Shown in pieces: positions 55,890-64,000 of a DNA stretch of 64,000 nucleotides; positions within the stretch are counted from its first letter, which is position 1; each line of letters starts with the position of its first letter. The position numbers and the translations under genes were made by a program. Location of the stretch: positions 124,001-188,000 of the forward strand of contig JARGFQ010000002.1 of the NCBI GenBank assembly GCA_029210565.1. Reading direction: 5' to 3'. Source of the DNA: Bacteroidales bacterium. GTDB lineage: Bacteria; Bacteroidota; Bacteroidia; Bacteroidales; VadinHA17. The notes under the pieces were generated by a model. It was not told the origin of the DNA. It searched no databases and worked only from the letters and a program-made list of their open reading frames with translations.

Positions 55890-56018
55890 ATTACCGACTG
55901 CCGTCTCGACACTCCTGACTTCATCGGGACAGGTCCGTGTAGGGGATTGAGCCTCCTCCTGTTGCGTCGGAGCCTCAAACTGCTGACTGCCGGCTGAAGA
56001 CTGGCAACTGCCGACTGT
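55890..56018. repeat. Degenerate ACTGCCG-type repeats in the gap between two minus-strand genes
   Basis: ACTGCCGTCTCGACACTCC at about 55899, and at 55979-56030 a cluster of CTGCTGACTGCCGGC, GGCAACTGCCGAC and TACTGCCTGCC. In reverse complement these are GGCAGTYGG heptamers like those at 15.3 kb. They run into the 3' end of the transporter gene. The rest of the 257-bp gap is AT-rich without an obvious promoter. Confidence 0.45.
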
Positions 56019-57458
56019 TTACTGCCTGCCATTCCCACTGACCTCCCTGCCATTCAGTATTAGCCTGTCATACAGGTAAAGCATCACGCTGGCGGCGACG
56101 GCGATGGCTGCAAACATCATCCACACCCTGGATGGGTTGTAGGTATCCCACAGGTACCTGGTGAGGTGCTGTGCATCCATGCCGAAAAGCTCCTGTGCCC
56201 TTGTGTAATAGTCTGTCTGGGTGAATGTTGCAGAGACATCGGGAATGTCAAATCCTCTCTCTTCTACTGCTCTTTTCAGGAGCAGGAGTTTATCGGCAGC
56301 CTGTTCGTAAGGCTTGCCGGAGACCCAGCCGGCACCGACGTGTCCCAGGGCTATCGGGAGGAAGGCGGTACCCATGTAGAGGGCTTTTCTGTCAGGAGGG
56401 GCGATGCCACCCAGGTACTCCTGTATCTTCGGTGAGGAGGCCATCTCTCCTATGCCGAAGATCAGCACCCCCAGTACTATGAACCAGGGATTGAGGTTGG
56501 CAAACATCATACCCAGGCCTATGGCCAGTATGAAGATACCGCTCATAATGCTGTTCAGCGGCCGGAAGCCGGCAGTCACCGATGAGATCACCAGCTGGAA
56601 CAGAATTATGAAGAAAGAGGCCAGGCTGGAGATGGTTACGGTGGTGATAGTTCCCGGTTCAAGCCCCAGGGTAACCGACATCTTGTCGAGGTTCACCCAC
56701 GACTCAAGGAAGACCGGGAAGGAATAATAGAGCTGGTTGTAGGCTGTCCAGAAGACTCCGATTATCAGCAGGAAGAGCAGGTAACGCCAGTCGGTGAGTG
56801 TCACCCCGATGTTCCTGAATGCAATGCCTATATTCTGCAGAAAGGTGCTGTCTGTGCCTGTCAGTGCCGGCTCCCGATATAAAAGCATTACCAGCACGAA
56901 GTTCAGAGCCATTGCCGCCATCGACATATAGAAGACCATATCCCAGTTGTGCTTGTACATCAGGCTGGCCACGAAGGGGCCGATGAAGCCGCCGATATTG
57001 ACCACCATGTAAAATATGCCAAAGCCGAGTGAAGCCGTCTCTCTGTTGGTCACCCTGGCAACTGTTCCCGAGATGATGGGTTTGAACAGAGCCCCGGCGA
57101 CTGCCAGGAGTATGAACGCTGCGAAGATGGCTCCGAAGGTCTCGAACCGGCTCAGCATTAAAAAGGAGAGTATATATGTCAGAAAGGAGACGATAAGTAC
57201 CTTTTTGTAACCTATCCTGTCTGCGATGGCGCCGGTTATTACCGGAAGGAGGTACAGAATCATCGATCCCGTGCCCATGATCAGCCCCTTCTCCCCGTTG
57301 GTGAAACCGAGTGCACCCGTCTCCTTCGCAGAGGTCAGGTAGATGGCGAAGAACCCGTTGTAGAAGGCGTACCAGCCCCACCGTTCAAACAGCTCAATGA
57401 CGTTGGAAATCCAGAAGAGGCCGGGGAATTTTTTCAGGGTTTGTGAGAAGCTGCTCAT
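56019..57458 (-). CDS. POT/PTR2-like MFS transporter (proton-coupled oligopeptide type)
   Basis: A 479-residue protein with about 12 membrane segments. The N-terminal 'NVIELFERWGWYAFYNGFFAIYL' resembles the E-x2-E-R-(F/W) motif of proton-dependent peptide transporters. 'GAIADRIGYKKVL' is the MFS loop motif. 'FKPIISGTVARVTN' and 'GFGIFYMVVNIGGFIGPFVASLM' correspond to POT family signatures. Likely import of di-/tripeptides or related compounds across the inner membrane. It is monocistronic. Substrate assignment is by family only. Confidence 0.82.
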   Translation of the reverse strand: MSSFSQTLKKFPGLFWISNVIELFERWGWYAFYNGFFAIYLTSAKETGALGFTNGEKGLIMGTGSMILYLLPVITGAIADRIGYKKVLIVSFLTYILSFLMLSRFETFGAIFAAFILLAVAGALFKPIISGTVARVTNRETASLGFGIFYMVVNIGGFIGPFVASLMYKHNWDMVFYMSMAAMALNFVLVMLLYREPALTGTDSTFLQNIGIAFRNIGVTLTDWRYLLFLLIIGVFWTAYNQLYYSFPVFLESWVNLDKMSVTLGLEPGTITTVTISSLASFFIILFQLVISSVTAGFRPLNSIMSGIFILAIGLGMMFANLNPWFIVLGVLIFGIGEMASSPKIQEYLGGIAPPDRKALYMGTAFLPIALGHVGAGWVSGKPYEQAADKLLLLKRAVEERGFDIPDVSATFTQTDYYTRAQELFGMDAQHLTRYLWDTYNPSRVWMMFAAIAVAASVMLYLYDRLILNGREVSGNGRQ

Positions 57459-57592
57459 ACAGATGGGTTTTTGGGCGGTTAAAATAATTAAATAATCTCT
57501 AATAGAGGAGCGGTTAACAAAGGTTAACTATGATCGTCAGTAAACAGTCAGATGGTGGCCTGCATATGCCTCCGGGAGACATGGATAATCCT

Positions 57593-58225
57593 TCAGGGAC
57601 TTATTGATGCATAGAAATATGCCTCCTTTTTGTCAGCGTCATCCCAGGTGTAGACCTTGCGTCCCCTGTAACGCTCCAGGTAGCCCAGCAGTGCGGCATC
57701 GCCTGCACACATCGTCGTGTGGGCCAGGAGAGCAAGGGTCAGCACCCACTGCCACCAGGGTGGCACGAAAAACATCACTGCAACCATGGAGGCAGTGACA
57801 GCCAGGAATGGAGTAAGGGCTACAACGGCAAAGAGGTTCAAGGCGGCGACAAAACGGTGGGCGGTGACGTAGACAATACCCTGCCGCAGTTCTGCACCCA
57901 CCCTGATATCCCGGGCGCCGGCAAGCCTGAAGGGTATCAGGTGCATCAGCTCGTGCAGGGGTACAAGCAGGAGAGGTATCAGGATGAGTCCCGCGGCCAG
58001 TCCTAACAGTATCCCCGGGTGTTCAGGAGTGCCTGTTGAACGGGGCCACAGTAAAAGCGTCAGGGCCGCAGAGACGATGGCAACAGTCCAGACCAGCATC
58101 ATGGGCAGTGTCAGGGTTCTGAGCCCGCTGATTACGAACGGGGCCAGATCATCATAGGGAAGGGTCAGCACCTTCTCGTAGGCAGACCCCTCCTCAAGTT
58201 CATCTATGGAAGGCTTGTCGTTCAT
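57593..58225 (-). CDS. DUF3267 putative membrane zinc metallopeptidase
   Basis: A 210-residue protein with about four membrane segments. The HExxH zinc motif 'LHELMHLIPF' (His91, Glu92, His95) lies inside a hydrophobic helix, as in DUF3267/site-2-protease-like proteins. 'AGDAALLGYLERYRG' near the C-terminus provides a possible third ligand region. Function unknown, presumably intramembrane proteolysis. A minus-7-like box lies immediately before the start codon. Confidence 0.8.
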   Translation of the reverse strand: MNDKPSIDELEEGSAYEKVLTLPYDDLAPFVISGLRTLTLPMMLVWTVAIVSAALTLLLWPRSTGTPEHPGILLGLAAGLILIPLLLVPLHELMHLIPFRLAGARDIRVGAELRQGIVYVTAHRFVAALNLFAVVALTPFLAVTASMVAVMFFVPPWWQWVLTLALLAHTTMCAGDAALLGYLERYRGRKVYTWDDADKKEAYFYASISP

Positions 58226-58232
58226 GGCTCCT

Positions 58233-58240
58233 CAAACTTA
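58233..58240 (-). promoter_or_regulatory. TAnnTTTG box directly before the DUF3267 gene
   Basis: The minus strand reads TAAGTTTG, ending 7 nt before the ATG at 58225, which would give a leaderless or nearly leaderless transcript. Confidence 0.45.
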
Positions 58241-58383
58241 CATAAAATCGACCGATCTTACCCGTTCAGGAAAAAAACAGGACGGTCAAGCCATGCTGCA
58301 GTAGCAAGGCAGCTCAATTTTGCCACGGTGTATGACACATATCAGTTTTACGGTCATATGAAACCTTTGGCACGACAATTGGT

Positions 58384-58391
58384 TAAATTTG
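58384..58391 (+). promoter_or_regulatory. TAnnTTTG box directly before the DUF4294 gene
   Basis: TAAATTTG ends 9 nt before the ATG at 58401, again predicting an essentially leaderless mRNA. A TTTG at 58366-58369 is too close to be a standard minus-33 element. Confidence 0.45.
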
Positions 58392-58400
58392 CAGGGAATT

Positions 58401-59027
58401 ATGAAACGGCTGTTTGCAATACTGTTCGCCCTGACGCTTTATTTGTACTCTTACGGTCAGAAGCCAGGGGTGGTCGCGCCGGACAGTGCGGCGTCAGATA
58501 CTGTTGTGAAACTGCTGCATGTCCTTAAGTCAGCAACCTTTGACGGTCAGACATATCCTCTCGTGGAGCTTGATGAGATCACCGTCGTCGCTGAGGCTCC
58601 CCGCGATGTGCGGTTCAACTACAGGAGGCATGCCCGTCTTGTCTACAACGTGCGACGTGTCTACCCCTATGCGCTGATCGTCAGGGACGAGTTCGGTCGT
58701 ATTAACAGGACACTTGAGATGATGCCTGATGAGAGGGCCAGGGACAATTTCCTGAGGCAGTATGAGAAGGATCTTTTCAAGACATATGAAGGTGACATCA
58801 GGAAGCTGACCTTCACACAGGGCAAGATACTGATCAAGCTGATTGACCGTGAGACACAGGCCACCTCATACGAACTTATAAGGGACTATCGCGGCAAGTT
58901 TGCCGCCACCTTCTGGCAGAGCATAGCACGCATCTTCGGTTCAGACCTGAGGGCCAATTATGAACCAGCCGGCGATGATTATCTTATTGAGCTTATAGTG
59001 AGAGATATAGAAGCCGGCAGGCTCTGA
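58401..59027 (+). CDS. DUF4294 protein, secreted
   Basis: A 208-residue protein with signal peptide (ending 'YSYGQ'). DUF4294 core at about 50-195: 'YPLVELDEITVVAE', 'RLVYNVRRVYPYALIVRDEF', 'LTFTQGKILIKLIDRETQATSYELI' and 'FWQSIARIFGSDLRANYEP'. The family is widespread in Bacteroidota and uncharacterised, probably periplasmic. I start at ATG 58401; the frame could extend 4 codons to a TTG, which would overlap the promoter box. Confidence 0.85.
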   Translation: MKRLFAILFALTLYLYSYGQKPGVVAPDSAASDTVVKLLHVLKSATFDGQTYPLVELDEITVVAEAPRDVRFNYRRHARLVYNVRRVYPYALIVRDEFGRINRTLEMMPDERARDNFLRQYEKDLFKTYEGDIRKLTFTQGKILIKLIDRETQATSYELIRDYRGKFAATFWQSIARIFGSDLRANYEPAGDDYLIELIVRDIEAGRL

Positions 59028-59094
59028 TCTGCCCCGGGCTCGGATGATATTCTTTTGAGCGTATTGTGATAGACAGAAAGCCGGAAAGCTATGA

Positions 59095-59748
59095 TCAACC
59101 TTTGCCGGTTAGTTCCATCAGTGCTTTGACGACCTCTTCTGCATCGAGGGCAATGTCTGCGACTGTTGCGTCGAGCATGTAGCATGCCGCAGTAACGATG
59201 AGGTTTTGCCTGTCGACTGACACTTCCCCATGGGTCTTGCGCTCATGTTTAGCCCCGAGTTCAACTAAATGTGCAGCTGTGGTAGCGTCACTTCCGATAG
59301 TGACTGTCACATTGTCCAGCACCCTAGCTATCAGCACCGGGGAGATACATAGTGCCCCTATCGGTTTGCGGGTTTTATGAGTTGTGAGGATAGCCTCTTC
59401 CACCACCCTGTCGACGTGGCATTCAGGGCCGTCGAAGGCATAGGTGCATAAATTCTTGGCAACACCGAAACCTCCCGGGAAGATAAGGGCATCAAAATCT
59501 GATGCCCTGTATTCTGTCAGGGCCTTTATCTTTCCCCTGGCTATCCGGGCAGCTTCGGTAAGGATATTGCGCGACTCCTGCATCACCTCACCGGTGATAT
59601 GGTTGATGACATGATGCTGCATCACGTTGGGGGCAAAGAGCTGGTATGAACATCCGTTTTTGTCGAGTGCATACAATGTCATGACCGTCTCATGTATCTC
59701 CGCTCCGTCGAAGACTCCGCATCCTGAGATAACTACTGCTGCTTTCAT
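59095..59748 (-). CDS. elbB: ElbB-like DJ-1/PfpI superfamily protein (isoprenoid biosynthesis-associated glyoxalase)
   Basis: A 217-residue cytoplasmic protein. 'VVISGCGVFDGAEIHETVMTL' is the ElbB N-terminal signature. 'ALIFPGGFGVAKNL' forms the acidic/Gly loop, and nucleophile Cys134 is in 'GALCISPVL' (nucleophile elbow). E. coli ElbB has weak glyoxalase III activity and was named for an effect on isoprenoid production; its cellular role is unsettled. The length matches the family. It is convergent with the DUF4294 gene. Confidence 0.92.
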   Translation of the reverse strand: MKAAVVISGCGVFDGAEIHETVMTLYALDKNGCSYQLFAPNVMQHHVINHITGEVMQESRNILTEAARIARGKIKALTEYRASDFDALIFPGGFGVAKNLCTYAFDGPECHVDRVVEEAILTTHKTRKPIGALCISPVLIARVLDNVTVTIGSDATTAAHLVELGAKHERKTHGEVSVDRQNLIVTAACYMLDATVADIALDAEEVVKALMELTGKG

Positions 59749-59892
59749 ATAACTTTTTTTTGAAGAGATAAAATTAGCAAAAAACGGGATAACTGACGTG
59801 TCAGCAGACGGTTATTGGCTTTGACAAAGGCATAAAATGGCTACCTGTAGCAAAAATAAATATCATAAAACATCAATTTCTTAAAAAAATGT

Positions 59893-59900
59893 TAAATTTG
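59893..59900 (+). promoter_or_regulatory. TAnnTTTG box for the second susCD pair
   Basis: TAAATTTG, predicted transcription start near 59907, giving a leader of about 93 nt. That leader contains a short hairpin (AACGG/CCGTT around 59916-59932) and TTAACCTAA repeats just before the ATG at 60000. Confidence 0.5.
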
Positions 59901-59999
59901 GCTTTGCAAGCAGGCAACGGAGGATTGCCGTTAGCATAATTTTCCGGTCCTGGTTGCAGATATTACCTAAACCTAATTGTTAACCTAAAACTCTAATCT

Positions 60000-62900
60000 A
60001 TGAACAGACTGAAACTGTTGATCGCGCTGTTTGTCCTAACGGGCTTTTCCGCCCTGATGGCACAGACGGTGACGCTTAAGGGTACTGTTACATCAGCGGA
60101 GGATGGCTTGCCCATTCCGAGTGTTACTGTGACAGTAAAGGGCACCACTGTTGGCACCCTTACCGGTCCGGACGGCAGCTATACCCTTGTTGCCCCGACA
60201 AACGCAACTCAACTTTCATTCACATTTGTGGGGATGAAATCGGTGACTGAGGTGATCAGTGGCCGTACGACAATTGACGTTGTGATGGAGACTGATATGT
60301 TGGGTCTTGATGAAGTCGTTGTCACTGCCCTGGGCATCAGCCGTGATAAAAAATCTCTCGGTTATGCTGTCCAGGATCTCAGCAGTGATAAGATTGACAA
60401 AGCCAAGGTGTCCAACATCGTAAACGCATTCCAGGGCAAACTGTCGGGTGTGCAGATCAACAACACCGATGGAGGTGTTGCCTCTGGTGTGAGGATCCTC
60501 ATCAGGGGGGTCAACTCACTTTCTGCAAGCGGCAACACTCAGCCTCTCTTCGTTGTTGACGGCGTGCCTATAGTGAACGTGGTCTCGGATGCAGGGGCTT
60601 ACGGTGGCATGGACTATGGAAACATGTCCTCTGACATTAACCCGTCTGACGTCGAGAGCATCACAGTGCTCAAGGGCGCAAGTGCAGCTGCACTTTACGG
60701 CTCCAGGGCTGTAAACGGCGTTGTGCTTATAACCACTAAATCAGGCAAATCCGGTGTACCAGGTCTCGGAGTGACCATCGAGCAGAATACCATGTGGGAG
60801 AATCCGTTCCGTTTGCCCAAGTTCCAGAACCTGTACGGTCAGGGCGGCGGCGGAGAATTTTCATATGTCGATGGTAACTACGGCGGTATCAATGACGGTG
60901 TCGATGAGAGCTGGGGTCCCCCGCTTGACGGAAGGCTGATACCTCAGTTTGACAGCCCCTATGATCCCGAAACTGATGTCCGCACCCCGACGCCATGGGT
61001 TGCTCATCCGGATAACATTAAGGATTTCTTTGAAACGGGCATCAAGCGTACCACCAACGTGTCTGTCACAGGCTCAAAGGAGGGTGCAAGCTTCCGCCTG
61101 TCGCTTTCGAACCAGGGAGTCAAAGGTATTCTGCCGAATACTGACCTGACAAAGAACTCTGCCCAGCTTAACGGAGAGTATTCTGTGACTGACAGGATTA
61201 CTGTAGGAGGTTCGGCAAACTATATCAACAACAGCAGTGACAACATCGCGGAGAACGGCTACAATGCCGGTAACCCGATGCAATCACTCATGCAGTGGTT
61301 TGGCCGCCAGGTTGACATGGATGTCCTCAAGGAAAAATGGAACGAGACAGATCCGAAGACCGGGCTGCCTTTCAACTGGAACCACAGTTATCACAACAAC
61401 CCCTACTGGACCCTTAACAAGAGCATGAACTCGAGGAACAGGGACAGACTTATAGGTAATGTCAATTTTGGCTGGAATTTCACCGACTGGCTTGCATTCA
61501 AGGCCCAGGTCGGTACCGACTGGTCCATTGAAGATATCAAGGAGAGAACGGCCAAGGGCGATATCGGGCAGGAAGACCCCGAAGGCGGGTATAATGCATA
61601 TTCGAACCGCAGGAGCCTAATCAACGCCAACGCCAGGCTGGAATTTGTCAAGTCATTCGGTGATTTCGACTTTGACGGTTCTGTAGGTGCTGATTACAAC
61701 CATTATGAATACCAGTATCACAGAACTACTGTACCTGACCTGATTGTGCCTGATCTTTATTCAGTCAGCAACTCTGCCGCTGCAGCCACGACAGGCCTTA
61801 GCGAATCACGATATGAACTGCAGAGCGTATTCGGGGTGGCCAACTTTGGTTACAAGAACTGGCTGTTCCTCAACCTGACAGGAAGGAATGACTGGTCATC
61901 GACATTGCCGATAGACAACAACTCATATTTCTATCCCTCCGTATCACTTGCATGGATTCTTACGGATGCTTTAGGGATCGAATCACCATTCCTTTCATTC
62001 CTGAAGTTAAGGGCCAGTTATGCTGAGGTGGGCGGCTCGGCCGGTGCATATGCCCTAAACGGTGTGTACAGTGCCGGTAATCCGTATGACGGCAATCCGT
62101 CACTCAGTTATACCGGAACCATACCCCCGCTGGGACTGAAGCCGCAGAGAAAACGTTCAAAGGAGGCTGGCCTCGAATTGCGCTTCCTGAACAACAGGCT
62201 CGCTCTTGATGCTGCAATATACCGTGAGAACACTGTCAACCAGATTATGAACATCGCAGTGTCTCGTACCACGGGCTTCAGCAGCCAGACCATCAACGCC
62301 GGTAACCTGCAGAACCAGGGTATCGAGCTGCAGTTGCTTGCCTCACCGGTACAGACAAATAACTTCTCATGGGACGTCACCGTGAACTGGTCAACCAACG
62401 AGAACAAGGTGGTTGAGCTCTATGGCGACATGAAATACCTGTCACTTTACAGTGGAAGCTGGGGATCCTATGTATATGCCATACCGGGTCAGGAGTACGG
62501 AACCCTCTGGGGCTATGCCATCGTTCGCGAGAATGCCACCCCGGTATATTATAACAATGATCCGGAACAGGGGCTTTCACACTATGCCTATTCAGGCAGG
62601 CCTCTTGTCTCAACCTCCGGAAGATATATCCGTTCGGGTGCAAGGACTGACCTCGGTAATATCTATCCCGACTGGTTCGGTGGGATAAACAACTCATTCA
62701 CCTATAAGGACTTCAATTTCAGCTTCCTGGTAGACTTCAGAAAGGGAGGTCTCATAAACTCGATCACCCATATGTTCGGAATGTATACCGGTATCTTTGA
62801 GGAGACTGCTGCCATCAATGCCAACGGCAAGAATGTCAGGGATCCTTTAGATGAAGGCGGCGGCGTGCTTATAGATGACGCAGTGTACGGCAAGGTTAAC

Positions 62901-63281
62901 GCTGACGGAACGATCCAGTTCCTGAATGCTGACGGCTCCAATTCATCAGCTCCTGTGACGAACACAACTTATGTTGATGCCAACAGATGGGGCTATGACC
63001 ACTATGCCAAAACAGAGCTCAACACATTTGACGGAAGCTTTGTTAAGCTGCGTGAAGTGTCAGCAGGTTATTCATTCAACAAAATCGACGCGCTTCGCAG
63101 GATAGGTATCAAGAATCTGACCCTGTCGGTGGTCGGCCGAAACCTGTTGCTGATCTTTGCGAACATACCACATATTGATCCCGAGGTGGCCAACAGTGCC
63201 GGTAACAGATCAGTGGGTGCTGAGAACAACGCCATCCCCTCTACCAGATCTTACGGATTCAATATCAGACTTGATTTCTAA
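60000..63281 (+). CDS. SusC/RagA-family TonB-dependent receptor (second pair)
   Basis: A 1093-residue outer-membrane protein. Signal peptide ends 'ALMAQ'. Carboxypeptidase-like domain ('LKGTVTSAEDGLPIPSVTV'), SusC linker 'DEVVVTALGISRDKKSLGYAV', plug with 'VRILIRGVNSLSASGNTQPLFVVDGVP' in outline and 'LKGASAAALYGSRAVNGVVLIT', then a barrel ending 'YGFNIRLDF'. The linker 'VVVTALGISRDKKSLGYA' marks a different SusC subgroup from the arabinan copy. The cargo is unknown; no glycoside hydrolase, sigma factor or regulator is visible beside it in the window. The SusD gene follows after 17 bp. Confidence 0.95.
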   Translation: MNRLKLLIALFVLTGFSALMAQTVTLKGTVTSAEDGLPIPSVTVTVKGTTVGTLTGPDGSYTLVAPTNATQLSFTFVGMKSVTEVISGRTTIDVVMETDMLGLDEVVVTALGISRDKKSLGYAVQDLSSDKIDKAKVSNIVNAFQGKLSGVQINNTDGGVASGVRILIRGVNSLSASGNTQPLFVVDGVPIVNVVSDAGAYGGMDYGNMSSDINPSDVESITVLKGASAAALYGSRAVNGVVLITTKSGKSGVPGLGVTIEQNTMWENPFRLPKFQNLYGQGGGGEFSYVDGNYGGINDGVDESWGPPLDGRLIPQFDSPYDPETDVRTPTPWVAHPDNIKDFFETGIKRTTNVSVTGSKEGASFRLSLSNQGVKGILPNTDLTKNSAQLNGEYSVTDRITVGGSANYINNSSDNIAENGYNAGNPMQSLMQWFGRQVDMDVLKEKWNETDPKTGLPFNWNHSYHNNPYWTLNKSMNSRNRDRLIGNVNFGWNFTDWLAFKAQVGTDWSIEDIKERTAKGDIGQEDPEGGYNAYSNRRSLINANARLEFVKSFGDFDFDGSVGADYNHYEYQYHRTTVPDLIVPDLYSVSNSAAAATTGLSESRYELQSVFGVANFGYKNWLFLNLTGRNDWSSTLPIDNNSYFYPSVSLAWILTDALGIESPFLSFLKLRASYAEVGGSAGAYALNGVYSAGNPYDGNPSLSYTGTIPPLGLKPQRKRSKEAGLELRFLNNRLALDAAIYRENTVNQIMNIAVSRTTGFSSQTINAGNLQNQGIELQLLASPVQTNNFSWDVTVNWSTNENKVVELYGDMKYLSLYSGSWGSYVYAIPGQEYGTLWGYAIVRENATPVYYNNDPEQGLSHYAYSGRPLVSTSGRYIRSGARTDLGNIYPDWFGGINNSFTYKDFNFSFLVDFRKGGLINSITHMFGMYTGIFEETAAINANGKNVRDPLDEGGGVLIDDAVYGKVNADGTIQFLNADGSNSSAPVTNTTYVDANRWGYDHYAKTELNTFDGSFVKLREVSAGYSFNKIDALRRIGIKNLTLSVVGRNLLLIFANIPHIDPEVANSAGNRSVGAENNAIPSTRSYGFNIRLDF

Positions 63282-63298
63282 CCTTAACGAATCTGAAC

Positions 63299-64000
63299 AT
63301 GAAATACATAAACAAACTACAGAAAAAAGTACTGGGATTGTTCCTGATCGTTGCCCTGTTGCCGTCCTGCACGGAGGGCTTTGAGGAGATGAACAAGAAT
63401 CCGAACAACCCGGTGGATGTACCGGCGATAAACATCTTTACCAATGCTGTATACAACTCCATAAACCGTCAGCTTGGCGGATGGATGCAGCATACATACC
63501 TGGGACCCTGGTCACAGCAGTGGTGCAAGATACAGTATATTGATGAGGACAGATATATGCCCCGTGACATGTCAGGGTATTTTGAAGGTCCTTACTCAAG
63601 TGAGCTTAAGAACCTGGCGATCGTTATGGACAAGGCCACGGAAGAGGGTGATGACAGACTCCTCGGCGCAGCCAAGGTGTTGAGGGCATGGGTTTTCCTC
63701 TACCTTACCGACTGCTGGGGTGATGTACCCTACAGCGAGGCTCTTCAGGGTCTTTATGCCGACGGTATCATGACACCAAAGTATGATACCCAGGAGAGCA
63801 TTTATCCTGCTCTTCTTGATGATCTCGAAGCGGCAAACGTACTGCTTACAGGAACAACCCTTAACTTCGGTTCGGGTGATATACTGTACGGCGGTGATCC
63901 GGTCAAATGGAGGAAGTTCGCCAACTCACTCAAACTTAGGATACTGAACCGTGCAGCCGGCACGCCGTGGTCATACACCTACAACATGGCAGGAGGCGGT
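63299..64000 (+). CDS. SusD-family lipoprotein, 3' end outside the window
   Basis: The first 234 residues of a SusD-like protein that continues past the window edge. Lipobox 'LLPSC' (Cys24) is followed by 'TEGFEEMNKNPNNP', typical of the SusD-like_2 branch. 'LGAAKVLRAWVFLYLTDCWGDVPYSEAL' and 'WRKFANSLKLRILNRAAG' are family motifs. It forms the lid of the adjacent SusC. The frame is open to the last base. Confidence 0.93.
   Translation, partial: MKYINKLQKKVLGLFLIVALLPSCTEGFEEMNKNPNNPVDVPAINIFTNAVYNSINRQLGGWMQHTYLGPWSQQWCKIQYIDEDRYMPRDMSGYFEGPYSSELKNLAIVMDKATEEGDDRLLGAAKVLRAWVFLYLTDCWGDVPYSEALQGLYADGIMTPKYDTQESIYPALLDDLEAANVLLTGTTLNFGSGDILYGGDPVKWRKFANSLKLRILNRAAGTPWSYTYNMAGGG

Overview
The window reads as chromosomal DNA of a Bacteroidota bacterium, most likely order Bacteroidales. 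The signs are two SusC/SusD pairs, TAnnTTTG-type minus-7 boxes, weak Shine-Dalgarno usage, lipoproteins with acidic residues after the lipobox cysteine, a Nudix-type AraR, and the Bacteroidota-typical families DUF4251 and DUF4294. I see no rRNA, tRNA, CRISPR array, prophage or transposase.

Region 1 (1-10.9 kb) is mainly housekeeping: a partial haemolysin III-family membrane protein, a GreA/GreB-like factor, an M20 peptidase, an amidohydrolase, an outer-membrane barrel, a YeiH-type transporter, a DUF4251 protein, typA and a UroD-family protein. Region 2 (10.9-14.9 kb, minus strand) is a compact five-gene operon. Two small secreted Gln-rich repeat proteins bracket a beta-barrel protein, an OmpR-type regulator and its histidine kinase. 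I recognise no described system with this layout.

Region 3 (15-40.7 kb, plus strand) is a large L-arabinose/arabinan locus. The first operon encodes a sodium/sugar symporter, AraA, AraR, AraD, AraB and two GH127 beta-L-arabinofuranosidases. A regulatory region and a truncated SusC remnant follow. Then come a surface lipoprotein with a duplicated Trp-rich module, SusC, SusD, a GH43 endo-arabinanase lipoprotein, GH51, GH43, GH51 and GalM. The logic is surface cleavage of arabinan, SusCD import, periplasmic release of arabinose, symport, and conversion to xylulose 5-phosphate. Palindromes of the form GTGTA-N5-TACAC lie before three transcription units of this locus and are proposed AraR operators. 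A second motif (TGCATAAATTGCAT) accompanies two of them exactly and one partially.

Region 4 (40.8-51.2 kb) holds a DUF1080 lipoprotein with a Tat-exported Gfo/Idh/MocA oxidoreductase (a keto-sugar pair), a GH3 enzyme with PA14 insert, a short CDF transporter, an rRNA methyltransferase with a low-complexity insert, fhs and mobA. Region 5 (51.4-64 kb) has a GH2 beta-galactosidase, a PHP phosphoesterase, a POT-like transporter, DUF3267 and DUF4294 proteins, elbB, and a second SusC followed by a SusD that runs off the end.

Start codons are unusual in places. typA and mobA have no ATG/GTG/TTG that preserves their N-terminal motifs, and ACG and CTG sit exactly where the start is expected. Degenerate GGCAGTYG heptamer arrays recur in four intergenic gaps.
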